From Zhongshania aliphaticivorans (GTDB lineage Bacteria > Pseudomonadota > Gammaproteobacteria > Pseudomonadales > Spongiibacteraceae), in contig NZ_CACSIK010000001.1 of NCBI RefSeq assembly GCF_902705875.1, forward strand, positions 2,413,166 to 2,477,165: 64,000 nucleotides of DNA, written 5' to 3'. The notes beneath the pieces are model-generated. The model was not told the origin of the DNA and made no database searches. It saw only the letters and a program-made list of their open reading frames with translations. A program made the translations under genes and the position numbers. Of the stretch, positions 1 to 7,716 are shown piece after piece. Position 1 is the first letter of the stretch, and each line of letters starts with the position of its first letter.

Positions 1-27
1 GGCGAGAAATACTATTCATTACTGCGC

Positions 28-1383
28 CTAATTAGCCGGTGAAGTTGAAGGACCACCATCTCTACTAGGACGCGATTGACCACCCTCGCCGCCCTTCATG
101 CCTTTTCCACCGCCTTCACGTTTTGGCATGCCGTCTCGTGGCCCACCTTCACCGCGATTGCCCTCTCGCATTCCCCCACCAGGTCTTTCTGGACGACCCG
201 AGCGCTCCTGTTGTGCGGGCATGGCTACAGGCTCATCACCTTCTACTATGACTGTTCGACCATCACGCAAGCGATCCAAGCCCTCTAATACTATCCGCTC
301 TCCGGGTTGCAGGCCGTCAGTAATGGCAACCCGATCACTATCGACAATACCCGTGGTAACTTGGCGAATATAGGCTTTGCTGTCTTCTATTACATAAACA
401 TAACTACCCTGCGAGCCATGTTGAACAGCATCAGCAGGAACCGTTAAAACATCGTCAATGCTAGTAAGGCGCAGACGAACATTCACAAATTGATTGGGGA
501 ATAGTTCGTTGTCCGCGTTTTCAAATACCGCCCTCACCCGCAAGGTGCCGGTTGTGGTGTCAATTTGATTATCTAGGGTGACTAATTTGCCGGTGGCAAT
601 CACGGTTTGCTCATTGCGATTTAAGGCTTCTACACGCAGAGGCTCACCGCCATTAAAAGCTTTAACCAAGGCTGAAACCTCTACCTCTGGCACGGTAAAC
701 AACACCGCAATGGGCTTGGTTTGGGTTATTGTGACAAGACCATCCGTGTCATTGGCCGTGATTAAATTACCAGCATCAACTTGCCGTAAACCAAGCCGGC
801 CGGCGATAGGAGCCTCAATGCGTGTCCATGACAACTCTAAACGCGCGTCATCCACTAAGGCTTGCTGCGATTTATTGGCGCCTTGTAATTCACGCACCAG
901 CGCGGCTTGACTGTCGAGCTGCTGACGCGCAATTGAGTCTTCCTCATAAAGACCTTGGTAGAGCTTTAAGTCTACTTCTGCATTTTCGAGCTGCGCCTGA
1001 TTTTGTTGCAACTGTCCCAGCGCTTGATCAAGCTGAGCTCGGTAAGGATCGGGGTCTATGATTGCTAATAAATCACCCTTGGCGACTTCAGCCCCTTCCG
1101 TAAACGCAATTTTGTTTAATACACCACCAACACGGCTGCGAACAATAACGGTATTCAAAGGAGTCACCGTACCTATTGAGCGAATCTGCACCTCTAGGCC
1201 ACCCTTTTGCACGGGAACGACACTGACAGATGACGTCATACCACCAAAGCCTCGCCGCATGGTGGGTGCCGCCGAAGGCGGTGTACGAATCAGCACATAC
1301 CAAATGCCAGCAATAAATATCAGTGCAATTACAGCCCAGATTAAAGCCTTCTGGGCACCACTCAAACGCGGGGAATTATTCAT
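28..1383 (-). CDS. RND efflux pump periplasmic adaptor (MdtA/HlyD-like)
   Basis: Membrane-fusion protein that would couple an inner-membrane RND permease to a TolC-type channel. Visible order: one N-terminal membrane anchor (about residues 13-33), first lipoyl-like half (about 85-115), a Gln-rich alpha-hairpin (about 115-185), the second lipoyl half containing the family motif IEAPIAGRLG (about 188-198), then beta-barrel and membrane-proximal domains to about 385. The last 60 or so residues are a low-complexity Gly/Arg/Lys/Pro tail that the core fold does not need. The permease is not in the window; its expected place is just left of base 1. The ATG has no strong Shine-Dalgarno sequence. The substrate cannot be inferred. 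Confidence 0.9.
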   Translation of the reverse strand: MNNSPRLSGAQKALIWAVIALIFIAGIWYVLIRTPPSAAPTMRRGFGGMTSSVSVVPVQKGGLEVQIRSIGTVTPLNTVIVRSRVGGVLNKIAFTEGAEVAKGDLLAIIDPDPYRAQLDQALGQLQQNQAQLENAEVDLKLYQGLYEEDSIARQQLDSQAALVRELQGANKSQQALVDDARLELSWTRIEAPIAGRLGLRQVDAGNLITANDTDGLVTITQTKPIAVLFTVPEVEVSALVKAFNGGEPLRVEALNRNEQTVIATGKLVTLDNQIDTTTGTLRVRAVFENADNELFPNQFVNVRLRLTSIDDVLTVPADAVQHGSQGSYVYVIEDSKAYIRQVTTGIVDSDRVAITDGLQPGERIVLEGLDRLRDGRTVIVEGDEPVAMPAQQERSGRPERPGGGMREGNRGEGGPRDGMPKREGGGKGMKGGEGGQSRPSRDGGPSTSPAN

Positions 1384-1594
1384 TTATTAAAACCATTGCG
1401 GACGCTGCAGTACAAAAATGACCATATAGACTGAGCATTTAAATTTAGTATTTAGAGTTAAACACAGCTCAGGAAGAAATCCTTCGCGATATCAGCAACA
1501 AATGTAAATGACTAGGTGACAAAAAAACACCTTGTTTTGTCACTTAATATTTTTGATAAAGAAAAGTTAGCTATGAAGCTCGAGATACACGCCT
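1384..1594. other. Intergenic region between flavoreductase and efflux adaptor
   Basis: No gene is seen. The stretch must carry the promoter of the efflux adaptor on the minus strand. It also contains a 9-bp inverted repeat (1516-1524 with 1535-1543), AT-rich, lying downstream of the flavoreductase stop, which could act as a weak terminator. No clear operator was recognised. Confidence 0.4.
1516..1543 (-). terminator. Possible terminator after the tonB-flavoreductase operon
   Basis: GTGACAAAA pairs with TTTTGTCAC around a short loop, 52 nt past the flavoreductase stop. The stem is AT-rich, and the T-run on the minus strand lies inside the hairpin rather than after it. Termination here is therefore only a suggestion. 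Confidence 0.3.
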
Positions 1595-3157
1595 TTAATA
1601 CACATCTCGGCGATATAAACCGCTGCGGCTCAAGTCGTCAATCGCATTGTTACCCATCAGCGCACGAAGCTGCTGATCAACACTCTCGGCCATACCATTA
1701 CGACTACCACAAACATAGATCGCCGCCCCCATCGCCAACCACGCTTTAAGCTCATCAGCATTCGCCAGAATAGCATCTTGTACGTAAGCAGGCTGACGAG
1801 AACAGCGTGAAAACGTTAAATCGATGTGGGGTAAATACCCTTTATTTTGCCACTCATTGAGTTCATGACTAAAGATACGGTCGGCATCTGGGCTGCGCTC
1901 ACCGTATATCAGCCAATTATTTTTACATCCAGCATGTACGCGCTCTTGTAGATGAGCCCGCAAGCCAGCAAAGCCAGAGCCATTACCAATCAATATTAAT
2001 GGCCTAGACACGGTAGGCGAGTGAAAGAGCGGATTGCTGCGTATATGTAGCGACACAGTATCGCCAACTGCCAAATGCCTACCCAAGCAATTTGACGCCA
2101 CGCCCGGCACGCCATCGGTACACTGAACCCGCACCAATAGATCTAAGCTGCCGCAGTGGGGAACAGAGGCAATGGAATATTCTCGTTTAATCAGCAGTGG
2201 AAGCTGAGCAAGCCAGCCTGCCAAGCCTTCTAGTGCTAAGTTGGCCACGTCAGCGCGCGCTATTTTTGCTAAATCCCTACGGGCCAATTCAGCCCCTAAG
2301 GTAATACGCTCACCATCCAACTCAAGCTCAGCATTAAGGTCAAACCCTAGCTGCGCCGCCACTTCACCGCAGCGCTTTACGCTATTAAAGGGAATAATTT
2401 CAGCGATATCACCCGCCTGCCACTGCTCAGCAAGTTCATTTTGATTAGTAGGCGGCAACAAGCTCAGGTACACCAAGGGCTCCCCTGGGCTACCACTATT
2501 CACCACTTTCCGATAATCCAGTCGCCATGACTGATATTCTGCCACGGCGGGTATGAACTCTGATATCGATGTCTCGTCATCACCAAAATGAGCTAACTGG
2601 CGATACCAGCGCTGCATGATTTCAGATTGTGTGCCAGCATTGCTACCGTCCAACTCTAAAGTGTCAAACGCAGCTATAGCACCATGATCTGCCATACCTG
2701 AATGCAACATATGACCAAAGGCACAGAAGTGTTGATACGCACTGTCACCCAAGGCAAGCACAGCAAATTTGAGATGTGAAAACTGCGCAGATTGTTTTTT
2801 AAAATATTTCTGCGCAAAGCGATTGCCATTATCTGGCGGCTCGCCTTCACCGTAGGTACTGGCAACAAAAAAAGCATGTTGAGTTTCGGCCAATACATCA
2901 CCGTCAACACGGTCTAGTGGCAATACTCGTACCGGTCCAGCACTCTGCAAAGCCTTGGCACTTGATGTCGCTAAGGCCAGCGCCGAACCGCTCTGACTGG
3001 CGTATGCTACCAATACCGATGCAGAGGTATCAGCAAAGGCATTATCGCCATCACTGCGATGGTGATGCCGCCGCCATCGCCACATGCAGTAAGCGCACAA
3101 CATTAAATACAGGCCTGAAACAAGCAAGACCCAAATTACACGCTCCCACATTGCCAT
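1595..3157 (-). CDS. Membrane-anchored flavodoxin/FAD reductase (CysJ-like)
   Basis: Diflavin reductase related to sulfite reductase flavoprotein alpha and cytochrome P450 reductase. An N-terminal transmembrane helix (about 8-26) is followed by a flavodoxin domain (about 46-185; phosphate loop ASQSGSA, and STYGEGEPPDN), an FAD domain (about 210-370; REYSIASVP carries the RxYS FAD motif) and an NAD(P)H domain (about 385-520; IGNGSGFAGLRAHL and YVCGS). It would carry electrons from NADPH through FAD to FMN at the cytoplasmic membrane. As the last gene of the tonB-exbBD-PepSY-DUF2271-DUF4198 run, 25 nt after DUF4198, a role in reducing or releasing imported iron is a reasonable inference, not proven. 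The start has an AAGGTAA Shine-Dalgarno-like sequence. Confidence 0.85.
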   Translation of the reverse strand: MAMWERVIWVLLVSGLYLMLCAYCMWRWRRHHHRSDGDNAFADTSASVLVAYASQSGSALALATSSAKALQSAGPVRVLPLDRVDGDVLAETQHAFFVASTYGEGEPPDNGNRFAQKYFKKQSAQFSHLKFAVLALGDSAYQHFCAFGHMLHSGMADHGAIAAFDTLELDGSNAGTQSEIMQRWYRQLAHFGDDETSISEFIPAVAEYQSWRLDYRKVVNSGSPGEPLVYLSLLPPTNQNELAEQWQAGDIAEIIPFNSVKRCGEVAAQLGFDLNAELELDGERITLGAELARRDLAKIARADVANLALEGLAGWLAQLPLLIKREYSIASVPHCGSLDLLVRVQCTDGVPGVASNCLGRHLAVGDTVSLHIRSNPLFHSPTVSRPLILIGNGSGFAGLRAHLQERVHAGCKNNWLIYGERSPDADRIFSHELNEWQNKGYLPHIDLTFSRCSRQPAYVQDAILANADELKAWLAMGAAIYVCGSRNGMAESVDQQLRALMGNNAIDDLSRSGLYRRDVY

Positions 3158-3182
3158 TGCAATAAATTACCTTAGCACTACC

Positions 3183-4007
3183 TTACTGAGGTAAGACTTC
3201 TAGCGTTGCTGAATAACCACCTTGACGCGTAGTTGCCGGCGCAGCCGCCTTGTCATCTTGGTATTCAGCCTCTAACCAATATCTACCTGCTGAAGGCCAT
3301 ATGATTGTTGCCACGCCACCCTTATCGCTAAGCACTTTAATTTCATTAGGGCTGTTGCGGTAACGCGAACCGTCAGGAATTACGGTGATCTCAACACCAA
3401 CGGCAGGTTCGCCATCAATATAAAAACGAAACTCCGCCTCCTCTCCCGAAAACAAGTCATTAGGATGAGTGATAGGCTGCATTTCTAAACCCACTTTTTT
3501 CAAATCAAACACGGTTTTATTCGGCTGGCCAGCGGTGACGAAGGTTTCCATGCGCCGCGATGTTTGACTCACTTGAAGATTTTTTGCGTTTTTTGGCACC
3601 GCTTTTTCAAACTCACTTGGCGCCGGTGACTCACCGCGGCGAGGCCACGAACCACGTTTACCATCTTCAGTTTCCCAGCGTGCACGCAAACCGCTGCTCG
3701 CACTAAAGACCTTGTAAGTCCCTTCTTTAACCAACTCCAGATCAAAGCTACTGCGATACTTACCGGTATGAGGGTTTTGCATTTCTACCGCTTTACCGTC
3801 AGGTCCAATAGCCTTCATGCCTTTAAGACGCATCGGTGCGTGATCTGTGTAAAAAATATCGTTCGAGACTGCCGCATCAAACGTGACCCAAGCTTTCTCA
3901 CCTGACAATACGGTTGCTGCCGGCAGCACCCATGCACGATGGGCATTGGCCGCCATAGGCAGAGATATCGCTAATAAAGCAAGTAAAGGTAGTTTAGATT
4001 TCATCAT
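3183..4007 (-). CDS. DUF4198 periplasmic protein
   Basis: Secreted protein of the DUF4198 family (sometimes labelled the periplasmic component of a cobalt/nickel-type uptake system). A signal peptide occupies residues 1-22 with a probable cleavage after ANA. The mature protein begins with HRAWVLPAATVLSG, a typical opening of the family, and ends in beta-rich modules; GRYWLEAEY near the C-terminus is also typical. No catalytic motif is visible. The ATG has a GGGAGA Shine-Dalgarno sequence at good spacing. It sits between the DUF2271 and flavoreductase genes in the TonB operon, which suggests a periplasmic metal-handling or scaffold role. The exact function is unknown. Confidence 0.8.
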   Translation of the reverse strand: MMKSKLPLLALLAISLPMAANAHRAWVLPAATVLSGEKAWVTFDAAVSNDIFYTDHAPMRLKGMKAIGPDGKAVEMQNPHTGKYRSSFDLELVKEGTYKVFSASSGLRARWETEDGKRGSWPRRGESPAPSEFEKAVPKNAKNLQVSQTSRRMETFVTAGQPNKTVFDLKKVGLEMQPITHPNDLFSGEEAEFRFYIDGEPAVGVEITVIPDGSRYRNSPNEIKVLSDKGGVATIIWPSAGRYWLEAEYQDDKAAAPATTRQGGYSATLEVLPQ

Positions 4008-4067
4008 TTATTTCTCCCAAATACATAGACATGTCACGACCCTAAGGCACCGCGACCAATAAACCCG

Positions 4068-4574
4068 TTATGGCTTTAACTGAAGTACAATTTTGCCCAG
4101 CTCTGTCTCACCCTGCGCCTCTAATGATTGCGCCGAAGTAACTGGCCATGTGAAAGGAATTTTCAACATTTCACGACCACCTACTTCCCGTACAGCTTCA
4201 ACATTTAATTTGTAGCTGCCAGCCGCAAGATTTTTCAAGTTAGTCATATCCACAGTGTGGACGCCTGGTTTCTTGGTGGCGCCACTGATGCCGTCAACGG
4301 GCATATCTAAGCTTCGACCGCTACGACGCCACCACTGACGCATATCCTTTAGCCACTGCTCGCCTTTTTCATCACTTTCTTTAATTTGATACCACACTTT
4401 AATATTGGTGATATCGCCGCTATCTACATTCTGAAGCCACATAGCAACATAGGGCCGATGGTATTCGGCAACATCTATCTGTGGCACCTCAACCGACAAC
4501 GCAATCTCCTCCGCATGGCTACTACCAGCAAACGCAAGACCTAATAAGGTTATTGCCGTCATTTTTTTGATCAT
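4068..4574 (-). CDS. DUF2271 periplasmic protein
   Basis: Small exported protein of the DUF2271 family. The chosen ATG gives MIKKMTAITLLGLAFAGSSHA as a clean signal peptide of about 21 residues, with GGAAG five bases upstream. An in-frame ATG four codons earlier abuts its GAGG with no spacing and is less likely. The mature part (about 148 aa) is beta-rich, with the family features RPYVAMWLQN, KVWYQIKESDEKGEQWLKD and a C-terminal EVGGREMLKIPF. DUF2271 genes usually accompany PepSY and DUF4198 genes near TonB systems, as here. The biochemical role is not established. Confidence 0.8.
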   Translation of the reverse strand: MIKKMTAITLLGLAFAGSSHAEEIALSVEVPQIDVAEYHRPYVAMWLQNVDSGDITNIKVWYQIKESDEKGEQWLKDMRQWWRRSGRSLDMPVDGISGATKKPGVHTVDMTNLKNLAAGSYKLNVEAVREVGGREMLKIPFTWPVTSAQSLEAQGETELGKIVLQLKP

Positions 4575-4644
4575 GTGAACTTCCATCCTCTATTTACGTT
4601 TACCGTCGACGAAGTCTTCGACAATGTCCGTCTCAAAATATGTC

Positions 4645-5265
4645 TTAATGTACAAACAAAAGGATCAAGAGCAGGGGAATCACCAAGCCCAAGCCAACAA
4701 TTGGCCATGTCGTTGGTCGACTAGCCGCGTGACGCTGTAATAACAACAAGCCCGACACACAAAACACCACGCAAGCCACCGCAAACACATCCAAAAACCA
4801 ACTCCATACCGTTCCGGTATCGCGGCCTTTGTGAAGATCATTCAAGTAGGCAACCCAGCCTCTTGTGGTGCGCTCGTATAAAATATCACCGCTGTCTAAA
4901 TCCAAACTAAACCATGCATCACCACCGGGCCTTGGCAGCGCCACATAAACCTCATCGTCACTCCATTCACCGCGACGTGAACCAGGAATATACAAGTCCA
5001 ACTCTCGTTCGAGCCAGGTGCGAAGCTCCGCACTCAACGGCGCCATTTCATTATCTGGCACTTCAATTTCAGACAACACTTGCGTAGGCAGAACTGCCTC
5101 GACAGAAACAACATATGGTGTTGCGGGAATAATTGACGCGTTATTTAAGGTGATGCCCGTTACCGCAAACAACAGCATTCCCACTAAACAGACTGCAGAA
5201 CTAATCCAATGCCACTGTCGTAAAGAACCCAAATACCAGCGCCCTTTCATTGTCGCTAAACCCAT
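4645..5265 (-). CDS. PepSY-associated transmembrane protein
   Basis: Inner-membrane protein of the PepSY-associated TM (PiuB-like) superfamily. An N-terminal helix (about 20-40; QWHWISSAVCLVGMLLFAVTG, with the family's W-x-x-x-S-x-x-x-G-x-x-x-F-x-x-TG pattern) leads into a periplasmic PepSY-like domain (about 45-145). DLDSGDILYERTTRGW and YLNDLHKGRDTGTVWSWFLD are hallmark elements. Two C-terminal helices follow (about 155-175 and 185-205). The gene lies between exbD and DUF2271 in the same direction. The start is ambiguous: a GTG at 5274, this ATG, and an ATG at 5250 are all in frame, none with a strong Shine-Dalgarno sequence. A role in reductive iron handling is inferred from family context. 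Confidence 0.85.
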   Translation of the reverse strand: MGLATMKGRWYLGSLRQWHWISSAVCLVGMLLFAVTGITLNNASIIPATPYVVSVEAVLPTQVLSEIEVPDNEMAPLSAELRTWLERELDLYIPGSRRGEWSDDEVYVALPRPGGDAWFSLDLDSGDILYERTTRGWVAYLNDLHKGRDTGTVWSWFLDVFAVACVVFCVSGLLLLQRHAASRPTTWPIVGLGLVIPLLLILLFVH

Positions 5266-5320
5266 GATGCACACACTCTATACGACAAATTAATATCGCA
5301 ACTGCTAGATGCCATTAATG

Positions 5321-5737
5321 TTAACTCTCTGGCTCGGTAACAAAGCCAAGCTTTAAAATACCTGATTGCTGTACCGCAGCCATTACCTTTAATACATGCT
5401 CATAACTCGCACTGCGATCGCCACGAATATGCACCTCAGGTTGTACAGGCTTGGCAGCAGCAGCTAGTAAGCGTTGCTCCAAGTCTTCCATGGTTAGCTC
5501 AGTTTTATCCCAGTGGATAAGACCTTCAGCAGTGATAGACAGCGTAACGGTATCGGGCTTGATGTCATTAGGGGTGTTACTGGCACGCGGTAAATCAACC
5601 TTCACCGAGTTAGTGATAACAGGCACTGTAATAATAAAAATAATAAGAAGAACCAGCATGACATCGACCAGCGGCGTCATATTGATTTCGCTCATTACCT
5701 CGCTATTGTCATCATCTAAACCGCCACCAAAAGCCAT
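5321..5737 (-). CDS. exbD: ExbD/TolR biopolymer transport protein
   Basis: Component of the proton-motive-force motor that energises TonB. A single transmembrane helix (about 23-44) contains the essential Asp in TPLVDVMLVLLIIF, followed by a periplasmic domain with the family motif VHIRGDRSASYEHVL. The length (138 aa) is normal. It starts one base after exbB ends, with the Shine-Dalgarno GAGGT inside the exbB tail, so translation is coupled. Conservation cannot separate ExbD from TolR perfectly, but the adjacent tonB and iron context favour ExbD. Confidence 0.93.
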   Translation of the reverse strand: MAFGGGLDDDNSEVMSEINMTPLVDVMLVLLIIFIITVPVITNSVKVDLPRASNTPNDIKPDTVTLSITAEGLIHWDKTELTMEDLEQRLLAAAAKPVQPEVHIRGDRSASYEHVLKVMAAVQQSGILKLGFVTEPES

Positions 5738-5738
5738 C

Positions 5739-6473
5739 TCAGACTACCTCGCGGTTTTGCTGTGGTTTTACAAAATGACTGACACTATCTGTACTGCGAT
5801 TCGCTGGCGCTGCACCGGTAATCAAGTAAGCGTGCAATTGATGTGCAAAGCGATGCAGCTTGCTGATAATCGCCTTATTACCACGCGCCAAGGTGTTGTA
5901 TCCCAACACCGCAGGAATCGCCACGGCCAAACCAAATGCCGTCATAATCAAGGCTTCACCCACTGGTCCGGCAACTTTATCAATCCCCGCTTGACCGGAA
6001 ACACCGATATTAACCAAGGCGTGATAAATCCCCCAAACCGTACCAAACAAACCAATAAACGGCGCGGTAGAACCCACTGAGGCCAATACCGCTAAGCCAC
6101 GCTGCAAGCCCTCAGCACTTTCATCTATGGAGCCCTTCAAGCAAGCGGTAAGCCAATCACCTAAAGGCAAATGTCCGTGCAAATCAGCTTTGTGATTGAC
6201 ATGGTGATCTAGGCCAGACTGACCTTCTTCAGCTAAATGCCGAAATGGGTTGTCCTGCTGAGGCCCAAGTAAATGCAAGCCTTCAGCAAAACTTTGAGCA
6301 TGCCAGAAATCGGCCAAAGCACGGGTCGGTTTGCGCAACTTAAACAAACGCCAGGAGCGAATAACAATGACATACCACGATGCTATAGACATGGCTAACA
6401 ACATCATTGCCACTACCTTTATAACGGTATCGCCCTGCGTCCAGAGCGCTTCTACGCCATAGGGATTTTCCAT
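5739..6473 (-). CDS. exbB: ExbB/MotA/TolQ proton channel protein
   Basis: Multi-pass motor protein partner of ExbD. It has an N-terminal helix (about 18-38), a long cytoplasmic part, then two helices (about 125-150 and 165-190) carrying VGSTAPFIGLFGTVWGI and GPVGEALIMTAFGLAVAIPAV, the signature of the MotA/TolQ/ExbB family. Its length of 244 aa matches the short ExbB type. AGGAAG precedes the ATG at 8 nt. It lies between tonB and exbD. The last residues are hydrophilic and variable. Confidence 0.93.
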   Translation of the reverse strand: MENPYGVEALWTQGDTVIKVVAMMLLAMSIASWYVIVIRSWRLFKLRKPTRALADFWHAQSFAEGLHLLGPQQDNPFRHLAEEGQSGLDHHVNHKADLHGHLPLGDWLTACLKGSIDESAEGLQRGLAVLASVGSTAPFIGLFGTVWGIYHALVNIGVSGQAGIDKVAGPVGEALIMTAFGLAVAIPAVLGYNTLARGNKAIISKLHRFAHQLHAYLITGAAPANRSTDSVSHFVKPQQNREVV

Positions 6474-6551
6474 AAAATCAACTTCCTACAAGTAACTATG
6501 TTCAAATGTTTATCGAAGACAAATAATGTGTTTCTAATAAATCGACAATGT

Positions 6552-7244
6552 TTACTGATTAAGCGAGAACTCTAATGGCTGCAAATACCAATAGGGAATC
6601 GCTTGATCGCCTCGTTTAGCAGGCAAATACCGCCAGCGCTTAACCGCCTTAATCGCCGTCTTATCCAAACGGTCAAAACCGCTGGACTTCTTAATTCTGA
6701 CTTCGCCCACTTTGCCATTGGGCAAAATAAGCAGTTCCAAAATCACAACACCCTCTTCTTTTAACTTCCGAGAAATACTCGGATACGCTGGCGCCGGATT
6801 ATTTAGCGGATTAGCGTCATGTCTTGGCGGCGTAATCGGTGCCCCCAACGCTTTGTTGTCTTTTTCCGATACCCGCGCCGTTTTTGGTGATGGCGGTGGT
6901 GGCTCAACCTCCTCCTCGACCACTTCCTCAGGGCTTATCGCCGTTTCAGAGGGAGGCGCCTTGGGAGGCGGAGGCAATTTTGGTTTTGGCTTGGGTTTTG
7001 GCTTCGGCTTCGGTTTTGGTTTCGGCTTTGGCCGCTCGATCTCTTTCTGCGGCGGTGGTGTCTTTCTCGCGCTTGGTATCTGCACAGCTTCGGCTGGAGG
7101 CGCAGGAATCAAAACCCCTTGAATGCTTGGCATGACCACAGTTTTACTTTTGGGTGACGGCGCCCATACCACTGCGGCAATGGCTCCGCCATGTATAAGC
7201 AGCACCAACAGCAAGCCCCAATAAGATTCCTTGCCTTTTTTCAC
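6552..7244 (-). CDS. tonB: TonB energy transducer
   Basis: Periplasm-spanning protein that transmits ExbBD energy to outer-membrane receptors. It has an N-terminal membrane anchor (about 9-28), a Pro/Lys-rich rod (about 60-110) with a run of KP dipeptides beginning after IERP, then a Glu/Pro stretch, and the C-terminal TonB fold (about 145-230; YPSISRKLKEEGVVILELLI and SSGFDRLDKTAIKAVKRWRY). It is the first gene of the leftward operon and starts with GTG. A Fur-like palindrome lies about 200 nt upstream, so iron repression is likely. The (KP)n codons form a small repeat on the DNA whose antisense reads as FG repeats; that is an artefact. Confidence 0.95.
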   Translation of the reverse strand: MKKGKESYWGLLLVLLIHGGAIAAVVWAPSPKSKTVVMPSIQGVLIPAPPAEAVQIPSARKTPPPQKEIERPKPKPKPKPKPKPKPKPKLPPPPKAPPSETAISPEEVVEEEVEPPPPSPKTARVSEKDNKALGAPITPPRHDANPLNNPAPAYPSISRKLKEEGVVILELLILPNGKVGEVRIKKSSGFDRLDKTAIKAVKRWRYLPAKRGDQAIPYWYLQPLEFSLNQ

Positions 7245-7716
7245 AGGGCAAACCTTATATGCTCGGATTTCATCACAAGTAAACCAACATCAACAATACA
7301 CATCCGAGATCTTGAGCTGTACGCCCTTCCTGCTAATTGTCGCGCCACAGCCTTTATTTCCCTATTCCACTATCACCAAGCTGACCCAGAAAAGTACACT
7401 GCCCAACAGCACAAAGTTTAAAAGCGAAAGATTACATTAAATGATAATGATTATCAAAGACTAAATAGGAATAAAATTTATTTCATAAAGGCTAGGTAAC
7501 ACCCAGAAAAACCTTCAATCCATCATCTACACGACAAAATCAAAAGCTATATTCAGTGTATTTTTGCTGACTCAGGATTTATGCTCTCTATAGTAGTGCC
7601 ACATCAAACAAGCCGAGAAAAAGCATAGAAATGAACAAATAAGCGCTTAACTCCGTATATGTTCAACTAATTGAATGCGAAGCAAGGCCATTTAATAAGA
7701 AGAAAGTGAGACATAA
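7245..7716. other. Divergent intergenic region between tonB operon and monooxygenase
   Basis: Gene-free stretch of about 470 bases between two divergently transcribed units. It holds the Fur-like palindrome at 7442-7456 and must contain promoters in both directions. I saw no other supported element. Confidence 0.6.
7442..7456. promoter_or_regulatory. Fur-like box upstream of tonB operon
   Basis: TGATAATGATTATCA is a perfect palindrome around a central base and matches the core of the enterobacterial Fur consensus. It lies about 198 nt before the tonB start and 260 nt before the monooxygenase. Given the TonB/iron genes on its left, control of that operon is the natural reading; effects on the rightward gene are possible. 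Confidence 0.7.

Noticed and set aside
5451..6080. 209-codon plus-strand frame opposite exbB/exbD
   Set aside because: It is antisense to two clearly recognised motor genes and has no coding features of its own.
6712..7135. Plus-strand frame with FG/GF dipeptide repeats opposite tonB
   Set aside because: It is the antisense of the KP repeats of TonB, which has all family landmarks on the minus strand.
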